From positions 1 to 64,000 of the forward strand of contig NZ_JAJONF010000039.1 in assembly GCF_021462265.1 (NCBI RefSeq): 64,000 bases of DNA. Direction: 5' to 3'. Both the position numbers and the translations under genes were made by a program. The DNA comes from Streptomyces shenzhenensis (lineage in GTDB: Bacteria; Actinomycetota; Actinomycetes; Streptomycetales; Streptomycetaceae). The notes under the pieces are model-generated. The model did no database searches. It was not told the origin of the DNA and saw only the letters and a program-made list of their open reading frames with translations. This document shows, in pieces, positions 31,227 through 38,350 of this stretch (position 1 is its first letter; the number at the start of each line of letters is the position of its first letter).

Positions 31227-32338
31227 GCGAGCGACGGAGGGGGCTGGGTCGTGGTCTCGGTGCACTGATCCCAGCTGCCCCGACCGAGAAGACCCCGGCC
31301 CAGACGGCCATAGGGGGAACGGTAGCTCCGTCCCCCGCCGCGGTTCCGGTACTGACGACCGACCGTGGGGTTGCCGCGGCCAAGGTGACGACGCTGCCGG
31401 CTGTTTCACATGAGACCGAGGAAACGTCGGTGTTCGGAGTCGCGGGCGGTGTGGAGACACCCGCTCCTCCGATGGGCGCCCACTTCGCGGAGATCCCCCT
31501 CGACGACATCACGCCGAACCCACGTCAGCCGCGTGAGGTCTTCGATGAGGACGCTCTGCACGAGCTGGTCACCTCCATTCAGGAGGTCGGTCTCCTCCAG
31601 CCTGTCGTCGTGCGGCAGCTGGGTCCTTCCCGCTACGAACTCATCATGGGCGAGCGGCGCTGGCGGGCCTGCCGTGAGGCCGGCCTGGAGGCGATCCCGG
31701 CGATTGTCCGGGCGACGGACGACGAGAAGCTCCTCCTGGACGCGTTGCTGGAGAACCTGCACCGTGCGCAGCTGAACCCGCTGGAAGAGGCTGCCGCCTA
31801 CGACCAGTTGCTGAAGGACTTCAACTGCACGCACGACCAGTTGGCCGACCGCATCGGGCGCTCCCGCCCGCAGGTCTCCAACACACTGCGGCTGCTGAAG
31901 CTCTCTCCGGCGGTCCAGCGCCGGGTGGCCGCCGGGGTCCTGTCGGCCGGGCACGCCCGGGCCCTGCTCTCCGTCGACGACTCGGAGGAGCAGGACCGGC
32001 TGGCCCACCGGATCGTGGCCGAGGGGCTGTCGGTGCGGGCCGTCGAGGAGATCGTGACCCTCATGGGCTCGCGGCCCCAGACGACTCGCGCCAAGGGACC
32101 GCGGGCCGGCGCCCGGGTCTCTCCGGCGCTCACCGATCTCGCCACCCGGCTCTCGGATCGCTTCGAGACACGGGTCAAGGTCGACCTGGGCCAGAAGAAG
32201 GGCAAGATCACCGTCGAGTTCGCCTCGATGGAAGACCTTGAGCGGATCCTGGGCACGCTCGCCCCGGGAGAGGGACCGGCCCTGCACCAGGGGCTCCACG
32301 ACGGCGACTCCTTGGCCTCCGAAGATCCCGAGGACTGA
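31223..32338 (+). CDS. parB: Chromosome-partitioning protein ParB
   Basis: 371 residues. The CTPase/N-terminal domain has IPLDDITPNPRQPREVFDEDAL and the RYELIMGERRWRACREAG block (GERRxRA). The helix-turn-helix reader has LADRIGRSRPQVSNTLRLLKLS. The C-terminal dimerisation part ends with KGKITVEFASMEDLERIL. A 90-residue variable N-terminus precedes them and contains VSHET encoded by a decayed parS. ParB loads at parS and spreads as a sliding clamp. GTG start in the parA stop. Confidence 0.97.
   Translation: MSERRRGLGRGLGALIPAAPTEKTPAQTAIGGTVAPSPAAVPVLTTDRGVAAAKVTTLPAVSHETEETSVFGVAGGVETPAPPMGAHFAEIPLDDITPNPRQPREVFDEDALHELVTSIQEVGLLQPVVVRQLGPSRYELIMGERRWRACREAGLEAIPAIVRATDDEKLLLDALLENLHRAQLNPLEEAAAYDQLLKDFNCTHDQLADRIGRSRPQVSNTLRLLKLSPAVQRRVAAGVLSAGHARALLSVDDSEEQDRLAHRIVAEGLSVRAVEEIVTLMGSRPQTTRAKGPRAGARVSPALTDLATRLSDRFETRVKVDLGQKKGKITVEFASMEDLERILGTLAPGEGPALHQGLHDGDSLASEDPED
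31402..31417. promoter_or_regulatory. Degenerate parS-like sequence inside parB
   Basis: TGTTTCACATGAGACC matches 13 of 16 parS positions and is in the same reading frame (VSHET) as the intact coding parS copies. It looks like a decayed site; ParB binding may be weak or absent. Confidence 0.5.
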
Positions 32339-32352
32339 CCATCGCTCACAGA

Positions 32353-32394
32353 AGAGCGGATCGTGTCCGGTGTGTACCGGACACGATCCGCTCT
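32353..32394 (+). terminator. Strong terminator after parB
   Basis: A perfect 19-bp stem (32353-32371 with 32376-32394), four-base loop GTGT, followed by TTGCTTTC. It ends the parAB transcript. Confidence 0.9.
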
Positions 32395-32641
32395 TTGCTT
32401 TCAGGCGGTGTCGATGTAATCGCTGTGTGGATACGATGCGTACGGTATGGCGCATCCACCTGGCAGTTGGCAGCACCTCCGGGAGAGGCGGGGCCATGCG
32501 ATCGATGAGCCGCACCGGACTGGTGAGCGCGGGTCTGGGACTGGGCGCGACCGTCGGATTCATCGGCAGTCTGCTCAGGGAACGCAGCGCCCTGACAGCC
32601 GCTCGCAAGGCCGCGGGCGATGGAAGCGAGGAACAGCCTTC
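32395..32641. other. Upstream region of the GNAT gene
   Basis: No confident gene. An alternative frame starting at ATG 32495 (MRSMSRTGLVSAGLGLG...) has a hydrophobic start and runs into the GNAT gene, but its third-position GC is low compared with neighbours. I leave it unannotated. Confidence 0.4.
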
Positions 32642-33259
32642 ATGGGGCGTCGGCTCGTACCGCTCACGCTGGACAACCTTCAGGACCTTCCCCAGCGCTG
32701 TCGCTCGTGTGTCTTCTGGGAACTGGACCCCGTCAGCAGCGAAGCAGCGGTGAGAGCAGGCACCTCCACGCTGGAGAAGGAATCCTGGATCTCCGCCGTC
32801 CTGCTCGACTGGGGATCGTGCGGCCGAGTGGTCTACGTCGACGACGTGCCGGTGGGCTTTGTGCTCTACGCTCCACCCGCCTACGTCCCACGCTCCACGG
32901 CGTTCCCCACGAGTCCGGTCTCACCGGACGCCGTGCAGCTCATGACCGGCTTCATCATGCCCGGCTATCAGGGGCAGGGTCTCGGACGCGTGATGGTGCA
33001 GACGGTCGCCAAGGATCTGCTGCGGCGGGGCTTCAAGGCGATCGAGGCGTTCGGCGACGCCCGCTACAAGGAACCGGCCTGCCTGCTCCCTGCCGAGCAT
33101 CTGCTGGCCGTGGGCTTCAAGACGGTCCGGCAGCACCCCTCGCACCCGCGGCTGCGGCTGGAGCTACGCTCAACGCTCTCCTGGAAGGAAGACGTGGAAC
33201 TGGCGCTCGACCGGCTTCTGGGGGCCGTACAGAAGGAACCGGCGCTGCGGCCGCTGTGA
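32642..33259 (+). CDS. GNAT family N-acetyltransferase
   Basis: 205 residues from the ATG giving MGRRLVPLTLDNLQDLP. The acetyl-CoA site is in FIMPGYQGQGLGRVMVQTVAKDLLRRGFKAIEAFGD (R/QxxGxG/A block, about 102-126). An early RCRSCVFWE segment holds two cysteines. The substrate is unknown. It sits between parB and the convergent trxA in Streptomyces generally. Confidence 0.88.
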   Translation: MGRRLVPLTLDNLQDLPQRCRSCVFWELDPVSSEAAVRAGTSTLEKESWISAVLLDWGSCGRVVYVDDVPVGFVLYAPPAYVPRSTAFPTSPVSPDAVQLMTGFIMPGYQGQGLGRVMVQTVAKDLLRRGFKAIEAFGDARYKEPACLLPAEHLLAVGFKTVRQHPSHPRLRLELRSTLSWKEDVELALDRLLGAVQKEPALRPL

Positions 33260-33272
33260 GTGCCTCCATGCG

Positions 33273-33302
33273 AATGGGCCAACCCCAAGGGGTTGGCCCA
33301 TT
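33273..33302. terminator. Bidirectional terminator between GNAT and trxA
   Basis: Arms 33273-33286 and 33289-33302 pair perfectly over 14 bp (AATGGGCCAACCCC and its complement) around a two-base loop. It lies between convergent genes; the parS follows immediately. Confidence 0.8.
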
Positions 33303-33304
33303 CG

Positions 33305-33320
33305 TGTTTCACGTGAAACA
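33305..33320. promoter_or_regulatory. parS site (exact) abutting trxA
   Basis: TGTTTCACGTGAAACA ends exactly at the base before the trxA stop codon, in the convergent GNAT-trxA gap. Confidence 0.93.
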
Positions 33321-33653
33321 TCACTCGGCGATGAAGTCCTCAAGGTCGCGGAGCAGCGCTGCCTTCGGCTTGGCACCGACGATGGTCTTGGCGACCTCGC
33401 CACCCTGGTAGACGTTCAGGGTCGGGATCGACATGACGCCGTACTTGGCCGCCGTGTTCGGGTTCTCGTCGATGTTCAGCTTGACGATCTCGATCTTCTC
33501 GCCGTGTTCGGCGGCGATCGCCTCAAGCGACGGGGCGATCTGGCGGCACGGGCCGCACCACTCGGCCCAGAAGTCCACCAGGACGGGCTTGTCACTCTTG
33601 AGGACGTCCTCGTCGAACGTCGCGTCGGTTACTGCCTTCAGGGTGCCGGCCAC
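33321..33653 (-). CDS. trxA: Thioredoxin
   Basis: 110 residues with the active site W32-C33-G34-P35-C36 and the cis-proline segment VMSIPTLNVYQGG. It reduces protein disulphides and is recycled by TrxB encoded just upstream (44 bp). The pair forms the classic trxBA operon expressed from the sigma-R promoter upstream of trxB. Confidence 0.96.
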   Translation of the reverse strand: MAGTLKAVTDATFDEDVLKSDKPVLVDFWAEWCGPCRQIAPSLEAIAAEHGEKIEIVKLNIDENPNTAAKYGVMSIPTLNVYQGGEVAKTIVGAKPKAALLRDLEDFIAE

Positions 33654-33697
33654 GGCGGGCTCCTTTACTTGATCGTGCGGGGGCGGAAGGGGGAAGG

Positions 33698-34666
33698 TCA
33701 GACGGAGGTCTTCTCGGGCTCGGCCTTCTCTTCGTCAGCGAGGGCGGAGAGGAAGCGCTCGGCGTCGAGAGCGGCGGAGCAGCCGGTGCCGGCTGCGGTG
33801 ATCGCCTGGCGGTAGGTGTGGTCCACCACGTCACCGGCGGCGAACACCCCCGTCACGTTGGTGCGCGTGGAGGGGGAGGCGACCTTGAGGTAACCCTCCT
33901 CGTCGAGGTCCAGCTGGCCCTTGAAGAGCTCGGTACGCGGGTCGTGGCCGATCGCGATGAACAGGCCGGTGACCGGCAGGTCGGAGAGCTCGCCGGTCTT
34001 GACGTTGCGCAGCTTCAGGCCCGCCAGCTTCTGCTCGCCCTGGACCTCGGCGATCTCGCTGTCCCAGGCGAACTTGATCTTCGGGTCGGCGAAGGCGCGC
34101 TCCTGCATCGCCTTGGAGGCGCGCAGGCTGTCCCGGCGGTGGACGATCGTCACGGACTTGGCGAACCGGGAGAGGAAAGTGGCCTCCTCCATCGCGGTGT
34201 CGCCGCCGCCGATCACGGCGATGTCCTGGTCCTTGAAGAAGAACCCGTCACACGTGGCACACCAGGAGACGCCGCGTCCGGAGAGGGCGTCCTCGTTGGG
34301 CAGGCCGAGCTTGCGGTGCTGGGAGCCCGTGGTGACGATGACGGCCTTCGCCTTGTGGACGGTGCCGGCGGTGTCGGTGACGGTCTTGATCTCACCGGTC
34401 AGGTCGACGGAGACGATGTCGTCCGGGATCAGCTCGGCGCCGAAGCGCTCGGCCTGCGCCCGCATGTTGTCCATGAGGTCGGGGCCCATGATGCCGTCGC
34501 GGAAGCCCGGGAAGTTCTCCACCTCGGTGGTGTTCATCAGGGCGCCACCCGCGGTGACGGCCCCCTCGAACACCAGAGGCTTCAGCGACGCGCGCGCGGT
34601 GTAGAGCGCCGCCGTGTAGCCGGCGGGCCCGGAGCCGATGATGATCACGTTACGAACGTCGCTCAC
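33698..34666 (-). CDS. trxB: Thioredoxin-disulfide reductase
   Basis: 322 residues. FAD-binding GSGPAGYTAALY (11-22), redox cysteines in C136-ATC139-DG, NADPH-binding GGGDTAMEEA and FAD-contact ATGDV-type segment VFAAGDVVD. It uses NADPH to reduce thioredoxin. GTG start behind GAGG. A perfect sigma-R promoter lies about 75-100 bp upstream. Confidence 0.97.
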   Translation of the reverse strand: MSDVRNVIIIGSGPAGYTAALYTARASLKPLVFEGAVTAGGALMNTTEVENFPGFRDGIMGPDLMDNMRAQAERFGAELIPDDIVSVDLTGEIKTVTDTAGTVHKAKAVIVTTGSQHRKLGLPNEDALSGRGVSWCATCDGFFFKDQDIAVIGGGDTAMEEATFLSRFAKSVTIVHRRDSLRASKAMQERAFADPKIKFAWDSEIAEVQGEQKLAGLKLRNVKTGELSDLPVTGLFIAIGHDPRTELFKGQLDLDEEGYLKVASPSTRTNVTGVFAAGDVVDHTYRQAITAAGTGCSAALDAERFLSALADEEKAEPEKTSV

Positions 34667-34738
34667 GGCTTGATTCCTCGTCTCTGGTCTACGTCATTCG
34701 ACCGGTGGGAGCTTCGGTCAGAAGCTCTCACCCCACCC

Positions 34739-34765
34739 AACGGATCCTAAGGGGCGCGCATTCCC
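34739..34765 (-). promoter_or_regulatory. Sigma-R promoter of trxBA
   Basis: On the minus strand GGGAAT (34765-34760), an 18-base spacer and GTT (34741-34739) give the exact disulphide-stress consensus GGGAAT-N18-GTT. It reads into trxB, matching the known SigR control of trxBA in S. coelicolor. Confidence 0.9.
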
Positions 34766-34861
34766 GGGGTGGCCGGGCACACGGGCATCCCTACACCGTA
34801 CGGATTTCCATGCCGGGGGGAGACGATGCGTTCCCTGTCCGAGGCCGTTCCGAGGGGAGGC

Positions 34862-35755
34862 TCAGGGACGGGGCAGGGACTCCGTCAGGAGGATCTTGCC
34901 GGGGGACGCGGACGCCTTGTCGAGACAGGACGCGTCGACGATGTACGCCTTCACCCTGGATGCGTCGGAGGTGTCGGCAAGCACGACGAGGTAGGCGTTC
35001 TTCCCTTCGTACGTTCCCTGCTTCGCACCGAGGGCATCACCGGGCTGACTGATGCCCTGACGGACGCATGCGGGCACGCGTACCGAGGGCTGGATCAGGA
35101 TCTTGGGACTCTGTGACGAGCCCGGCTGGCCGGTGGCCTGGGACTCGACGGTGAAGGGCTTCTGAGAGCCCCGCCGGGGGGTCGTCTTCGTACCGAGGAG
35201 GTCCTTCACCTGACCCGGGAGGGTGCTCGTGGAGAAGGTCCCGGCGGGGTTCGTCGGATTGCCCTGAGCCGTCGTGGCCCCGTTGCCGCCGAGTGACTGA
35301 AGAAAGAAGGAGCCGACGCCCAGGACGGCGGTGGTGAAGACAGCGCTGAGCACGACCGTCCGGCGGCGTCGACCGCGGTCCCGTCCGCGTTCCCTACGGC
35401 CCGGACCGGCGGAGGAACTCGGTCGCCCGGCAGGGCGGTCCCCGGGGGAGGACATCTCCCGGGGCGATGTTTCACGTGAAACATGTGCCACAGGTGCCGT
35501 GGCGTTCAGCAGGGCCTCAGCGGCGAGTGCGGCGTCGATCCGGCCTGCGACATCAGCCGGCATGCGGGGCGGACCCGGCAGCGTGCCCAGCAGGCCCCGG
35601 ATCTCTTCCAGTGAGGCATGGACGTCGGCACAGAGCTCGCACTCTTCCAGGTGCCGTCGTACCTCCGCGGTCCGGGCGGGCGGCAGCAGACCCTCGGTGA
35701 GGTCGGAGATCTCCGCGACGTCCGGGTGCCCGGTCGTGTCTGTCGTCGATGTCAC
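34862..35755 (-). CDS. rsmA: Anti-sigma factor of SigM (RsmA-like), ZAS type
   Basis: 297 residues. The zinc-binding anti-sigma motif H-x3-C-x2-C is RRHLEECELCADVH (about residues 33-46). A basic linker (RPSSSAGPGRRERGRDRGRRRR) and one membrane helix at about 133-150 (TVVLSAVFTTAVLGVGSFFL) lead to an extracytoplasmic C-terminal domain with two cysteines (VPACVRQG and DASCLDK). It should hold SigM at the membrane. GTG overlaps the sigM stop. The linker region contains a parS site (VSRET). Confidence 0.86.
   Translation of the reverse strand: MTSTTDTTGHPDVAEISDLTEGLLPPARTAEVRRHLEECELCADVHASLEEIRGLLGTLPGPPRMPADVAGRIDAALAAEALLNATAPVAHVSRETSPREMSSPGDRPAGRPSSSAGPGRRERGRDRGRRRRTVVLSAVFTTAVLGVGSFFLQSLGGNGATTAQGNPTNPAGTFSTSTLPGQVKDLLGTKTTPRRGSQKPFTVESQATGQPGSSQSPKILIQPSVRVPACVRQGISQPGDALGAKQGTYEGKNAYLVVLADTSDASRVKAYIVDASCLDKASASPGKILLTESLPRP
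35468..35483. promoter_or_regulatory. parS site (exact) inside the anti-sigma gene
   Basis: TGTTTCACGTGAAACA lies in the cytoplasmic linker-coding part of the anti-sigma gene and encodes VSRET in its frame. Confidence 0.92.
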
Positions 35756-36477
35756 GCTCGCCCACCTCCGCCCTTCAGCGCGGCTGAATCACTCGGCCCG
35801 GTGCCCTGTGGGCCCCTGTTCTGAGGCCCCGCTGCGGGTGGGACGGATGTCCCCTCCGCCCGGTTCCGTGCCGGGTCAGGATCCTTTTCGTCACCGGTGC
35901 TTTCCGGTCGCAGATGGGTGACCAACGGGAGGAGTCTGGCTCTGCCGCGGGCACAGCGGCTCTTCACCGTCCCTGTGGGCACATCGAGGATCCGGGCGGC
36001 CTCGGCGACCGGGTAGCCCTGCATGTCGACCAGGACGAGGGCGGCCCGCTGATCGTGGGGCAGGGTGCCAAGGGCGTCCAGGAGCTGCCGGTGCAGATCG
36101 TTCCGCTCGGCCGGAGCGGAGGCCGATTCGTGCGGCTCCAGCAGCTGCTCGAGCCGTTCGGTGTCATCGACGGGGGCGGTCTTGCGGGAGGCCGCCTTGC
36201 GGGCGCGGTCCAGGCAGGCGTTCACCGTGATCCGGTGCAGCCACGTTGTGACGGCCGCCTGGCCCCGGAAGGTGTGGGCGGCCCGGTAGGCGGAGACCAG
36301 AGCGTCCTGGACGGCGTCAGCGGCCTCCTCGCGGTCCCCCAGGGTTCGCAGGGCGACCGCCCAGAGCCGGTCACGGTGGCGGCGAACGACCTCACCGAAG
36401 GCATCGGGGTCGCCCTCCACATGGCGGGCGAGCAGATCCTGGTCGCTCACTCCGCCGTATCCGGCGCCCTCCGCCAT
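35752..36477 (-). CDS. sigM: ECF sigma factor SigM
   Basis: 241 residues from the ATG giving MAEGAGYGG. Region 2 is VSDQDLLARHVEGDPDAFGEVVRRHRDRLWAVALRTLGDREEAADAVQDAL. Region 4 is LGTLPHDQRAALVLVDMQGYPVAEAARILDVPTGTVKSRCARGRARL. The 55-residue C-terminal tail is unusual for ECF factors and disordered. The gene order sigM-anti-sigma-trxB-trxA matches the sigM/rsmA locus of M. tuberculosis. Confidence 0.93.
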   Translation of the reverse strand: MAEGAGYGGVSDQDLLARHVEGDPDAFGEVVRRHRDRLWAVALRTLGDREEAADAVQDALVSAYRAAHTFRGQAAVTTWLHRITVNACLDRARKAASRKTAPVDDTERLEQLLEPHESASAPAERNDLHRQLLDALGTLPHDQRAALVLVDMQGYPVAEAARILDVPTGTVKSRCARGRARLLPLVTHLRPESTGDEKDPDPARNRAEGTSVPPAAGPQNRGPQGTGPSDSAALKGGGGRA

Positions 36478-36512
36478 CTGCCCCCTCCGCCTTCGGTGCC
36501 GCCGGTGAGACG

Positions 36513-38231
36513 TCAGCCCGTGAACTTCACCTCGGTGACGGCCTGCTTGTAGCCGGCCTGTGCGTACGCGTCGGGATCCGCACCCGACTTCGGTACGGCG
36601 GTGATCCACACGAGCACGAACTGGCTCTTCACCTTCTTGCTGACCTTCACCGTGGCGGTGTTCCCGGTGGTGGTGACACTGCCGAGCTTCGTCATCGAGC
36701 TGATCGACCCCGGGGTCAGCGAGTCGGCGGCGTACAGCTCGACCGTCGTGTGATCGCCAGAGTAGCGAAGGGAGATGGATCCCGTGGCGAGTTCCTTCGC
36801 GGAGCCCAGGTCGTAGACGATTCCCACACCCGGCTTGAATGGTGCGAGCTGTGGGCCGTCGACGAAGGTGTTGGTCCTCCAGTACGTCGAGGTGCTTCCG
36901 TCGTACGTCTTCCCGACGTCGTTCGGATGCTGGGCCTCGCCCTCGGCGACGTACTCCTGTGCGCCCTGGACCTTTATCGCGGTGGGTGCGGGGCTGGCGC
37001 TGTTCTTGTCGCCGTCGTCCGTCGTCTGGCTGTTGCCGGTGTCACCCGACTTGTCGCCCTGGTTCATCAGGGCGTCCGCGAGCTGCCAGCTGCCCAGGCC
37101 CAGGGCGGCGATGAGGAGGGCCGAGACGGTCCACTTCAGGGCCTTGCCCGTGCGGCTCTGCAGCGGCGGCGGCGGAGCCTGGACGGGCTGCGTCACTCCG
37201 GGCGGTGTGGGGCGGCCGTAGGTGCCCTGCTGGTAGGTGGTGCGCTGGTACTCGGGCGGTGCCGTGAACGCCGGCTCCGGCGGACGGATGCGGGGCATCT
37301 CGCCGATCGCCTTCACCAGTTCCTCCGGCGTGGTGCACGCGGACTCGTGGCGGGAGGCGGTGGCGCCGTCGTTGACCAGAGCCCGCATGGCGAGTTCCGA
37401 CAGACCGCGGTGGACACCGGCCCGTACCTGGTCCGGGGCGATCAGGCCGACGTCCTTGGGCAGACCGGCCAGACCGTAGGCGTCGCTCTCGTACGGCCAG
37501 CGCTGGGTCAGCGCGGCGTACAGCAGGGCGCCGATCGCCTCGGTGTCGGTGCGCTGGGGGGTGTCCGAGCTGATGCCGCGCAGCGCCGCGTTCACCGCGA
37601 GGCCGCGGACGCGCCACTGGCCGGTGGAGGTGCGCAGCACGGCGTTCGGGTTGAGGCGGAGATGGGCCAGCCCCTCGCGGTGCGCGGCCGCCATGGCGGA
37701 GGCGATCTGACTGACCATCTGGTAGGCGTCGTGCGGCTCCAGTGGCCCGGCCGCGAGCAGCGTGGTCAGCTCGGTGGCGTCCGGCAGCCACTCGTGCACC
37801 ACGTAGACGAGATCGTCCTCCTCGACGGCGTCCAGGACCTGCACGAACCTGGGGTCGCCGAGCAGTGCCGCCGAGCGGGCCGCAGCCAGCACCGAACGGG
37901 TTCGGGGATGGTCGGCGGGCAGGATGTGGACGCCGACGGCACGCCGGAGTTTCTCGTCCACCGCACGCCAACTGCTGAATCCGTCCAGACGGGTGACGCA
38001 CTCCTCAAGGCGGTAGCGTCTGGCCAGCTTGTGTCCGCTGTGCAGTTCCGGGGGTGAGGCCTTCTTCTCAGCGCCCGCGTTTGTGCCGCTTCCCTGTGCC
38101 TCGTCGCTGTCCGTGTCCCGCTCCGGGTTCTGGGCCACCCCGTCGGCCGTGGACTGGTCCGCCTTGGCGGTCAGCGGCTTGTCACCGCTGTTGTCTGCCA
38201 CGTCGACGGCAGCCGTGCTCCGTTCCGCCAC
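36513..38231 (-). CDS. Protein kinase-like (pseudokinase) membrane protein next to MurJ
   Basis: About 572 residues from GTG 38231. A disordered acidic N-terminus (1-60) precedes a kinase fold (about 68-310) that lacks catalytic residues: the HRD loop reads AHLRLNPNAVL and the DFG region reads VRGLAV. After a proline/glutamine linker comes one membrane helix (about 362-385, ALKWTVSALLIAALGLG), then an extracytoplasmic discoidin-like domain (GKTYDGSTSTYWRTN ... VLVWIT). In M. tuberculosis the MurJ polypeptide itself carries such a pseudokinase regulated by PknB and FhaA; here it is a separate gene. Confidence 0.88.
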   Translation of the reverse strand: MAERSTAAVDVADNSGDKPLTAKADQSTADGVAQNPERDTDSDEAQGSGTNAGAEKKASPPELHSGHKLARRYRLEECVTRLDGFSSWRAVDEKLRRAVGVHILPADHPRTRSVLAAARSAALLGDPRFVQVLDAVEEDDLVYVVHEWLPDATELTTLLAAGPLEPHDAYQMVSQIASAMAAAHREGLAHLRLNPNAVLRTSTGQWRVRGLAVNAALRGISSDTPQRTDTEAIGALLYAALTQRWPYESDAYGLAGLPKDVGLIAPDQVRAGVHRGLSELAMRALVNDGATASRHESACTTPEELVKAIGEMPRIRPPEPAFTAPPEYQRTTYQQGTYGRPTPPGVTQPVQAPPPPLQSRTGKALKWTVSALLIAALGLGSWQLADALMNQGDKSGDTGNSQTTDDGDKNSASPAPTAIKVQGAQEYVAEGEAQHPNDVGKTYDGSTSTYWRTNTFVDGPQLAPFKPGVGIVYDLGSAKELATGSISLRYSGDHTTVELYAADSLTPGSISSMTKLGSVTTTGNTATVKVSKKVKSQFVLVWITAVPKSGADPDAYAQAGYKQAVTEVKFTG

Positions 38232-38350
38232 CGTCGTTCCCTGCCTCCCCATCCGTTGCACGCTGTTCGACGCCGAAACCAATTGTGCCCACAGTCCCCC
38301 GCCATGCACGACACGCGGCGGCGGACGATGGTTGTGCGCTTACCCCCGCC

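Noticed and set aside
32495..32753. Small hydrophobic frame MRSMSRTGLVSAGLG...
   Set aside because: Overlaps the GNAT start, with low third-position GC; I judged the evidence too weak to call a gene.
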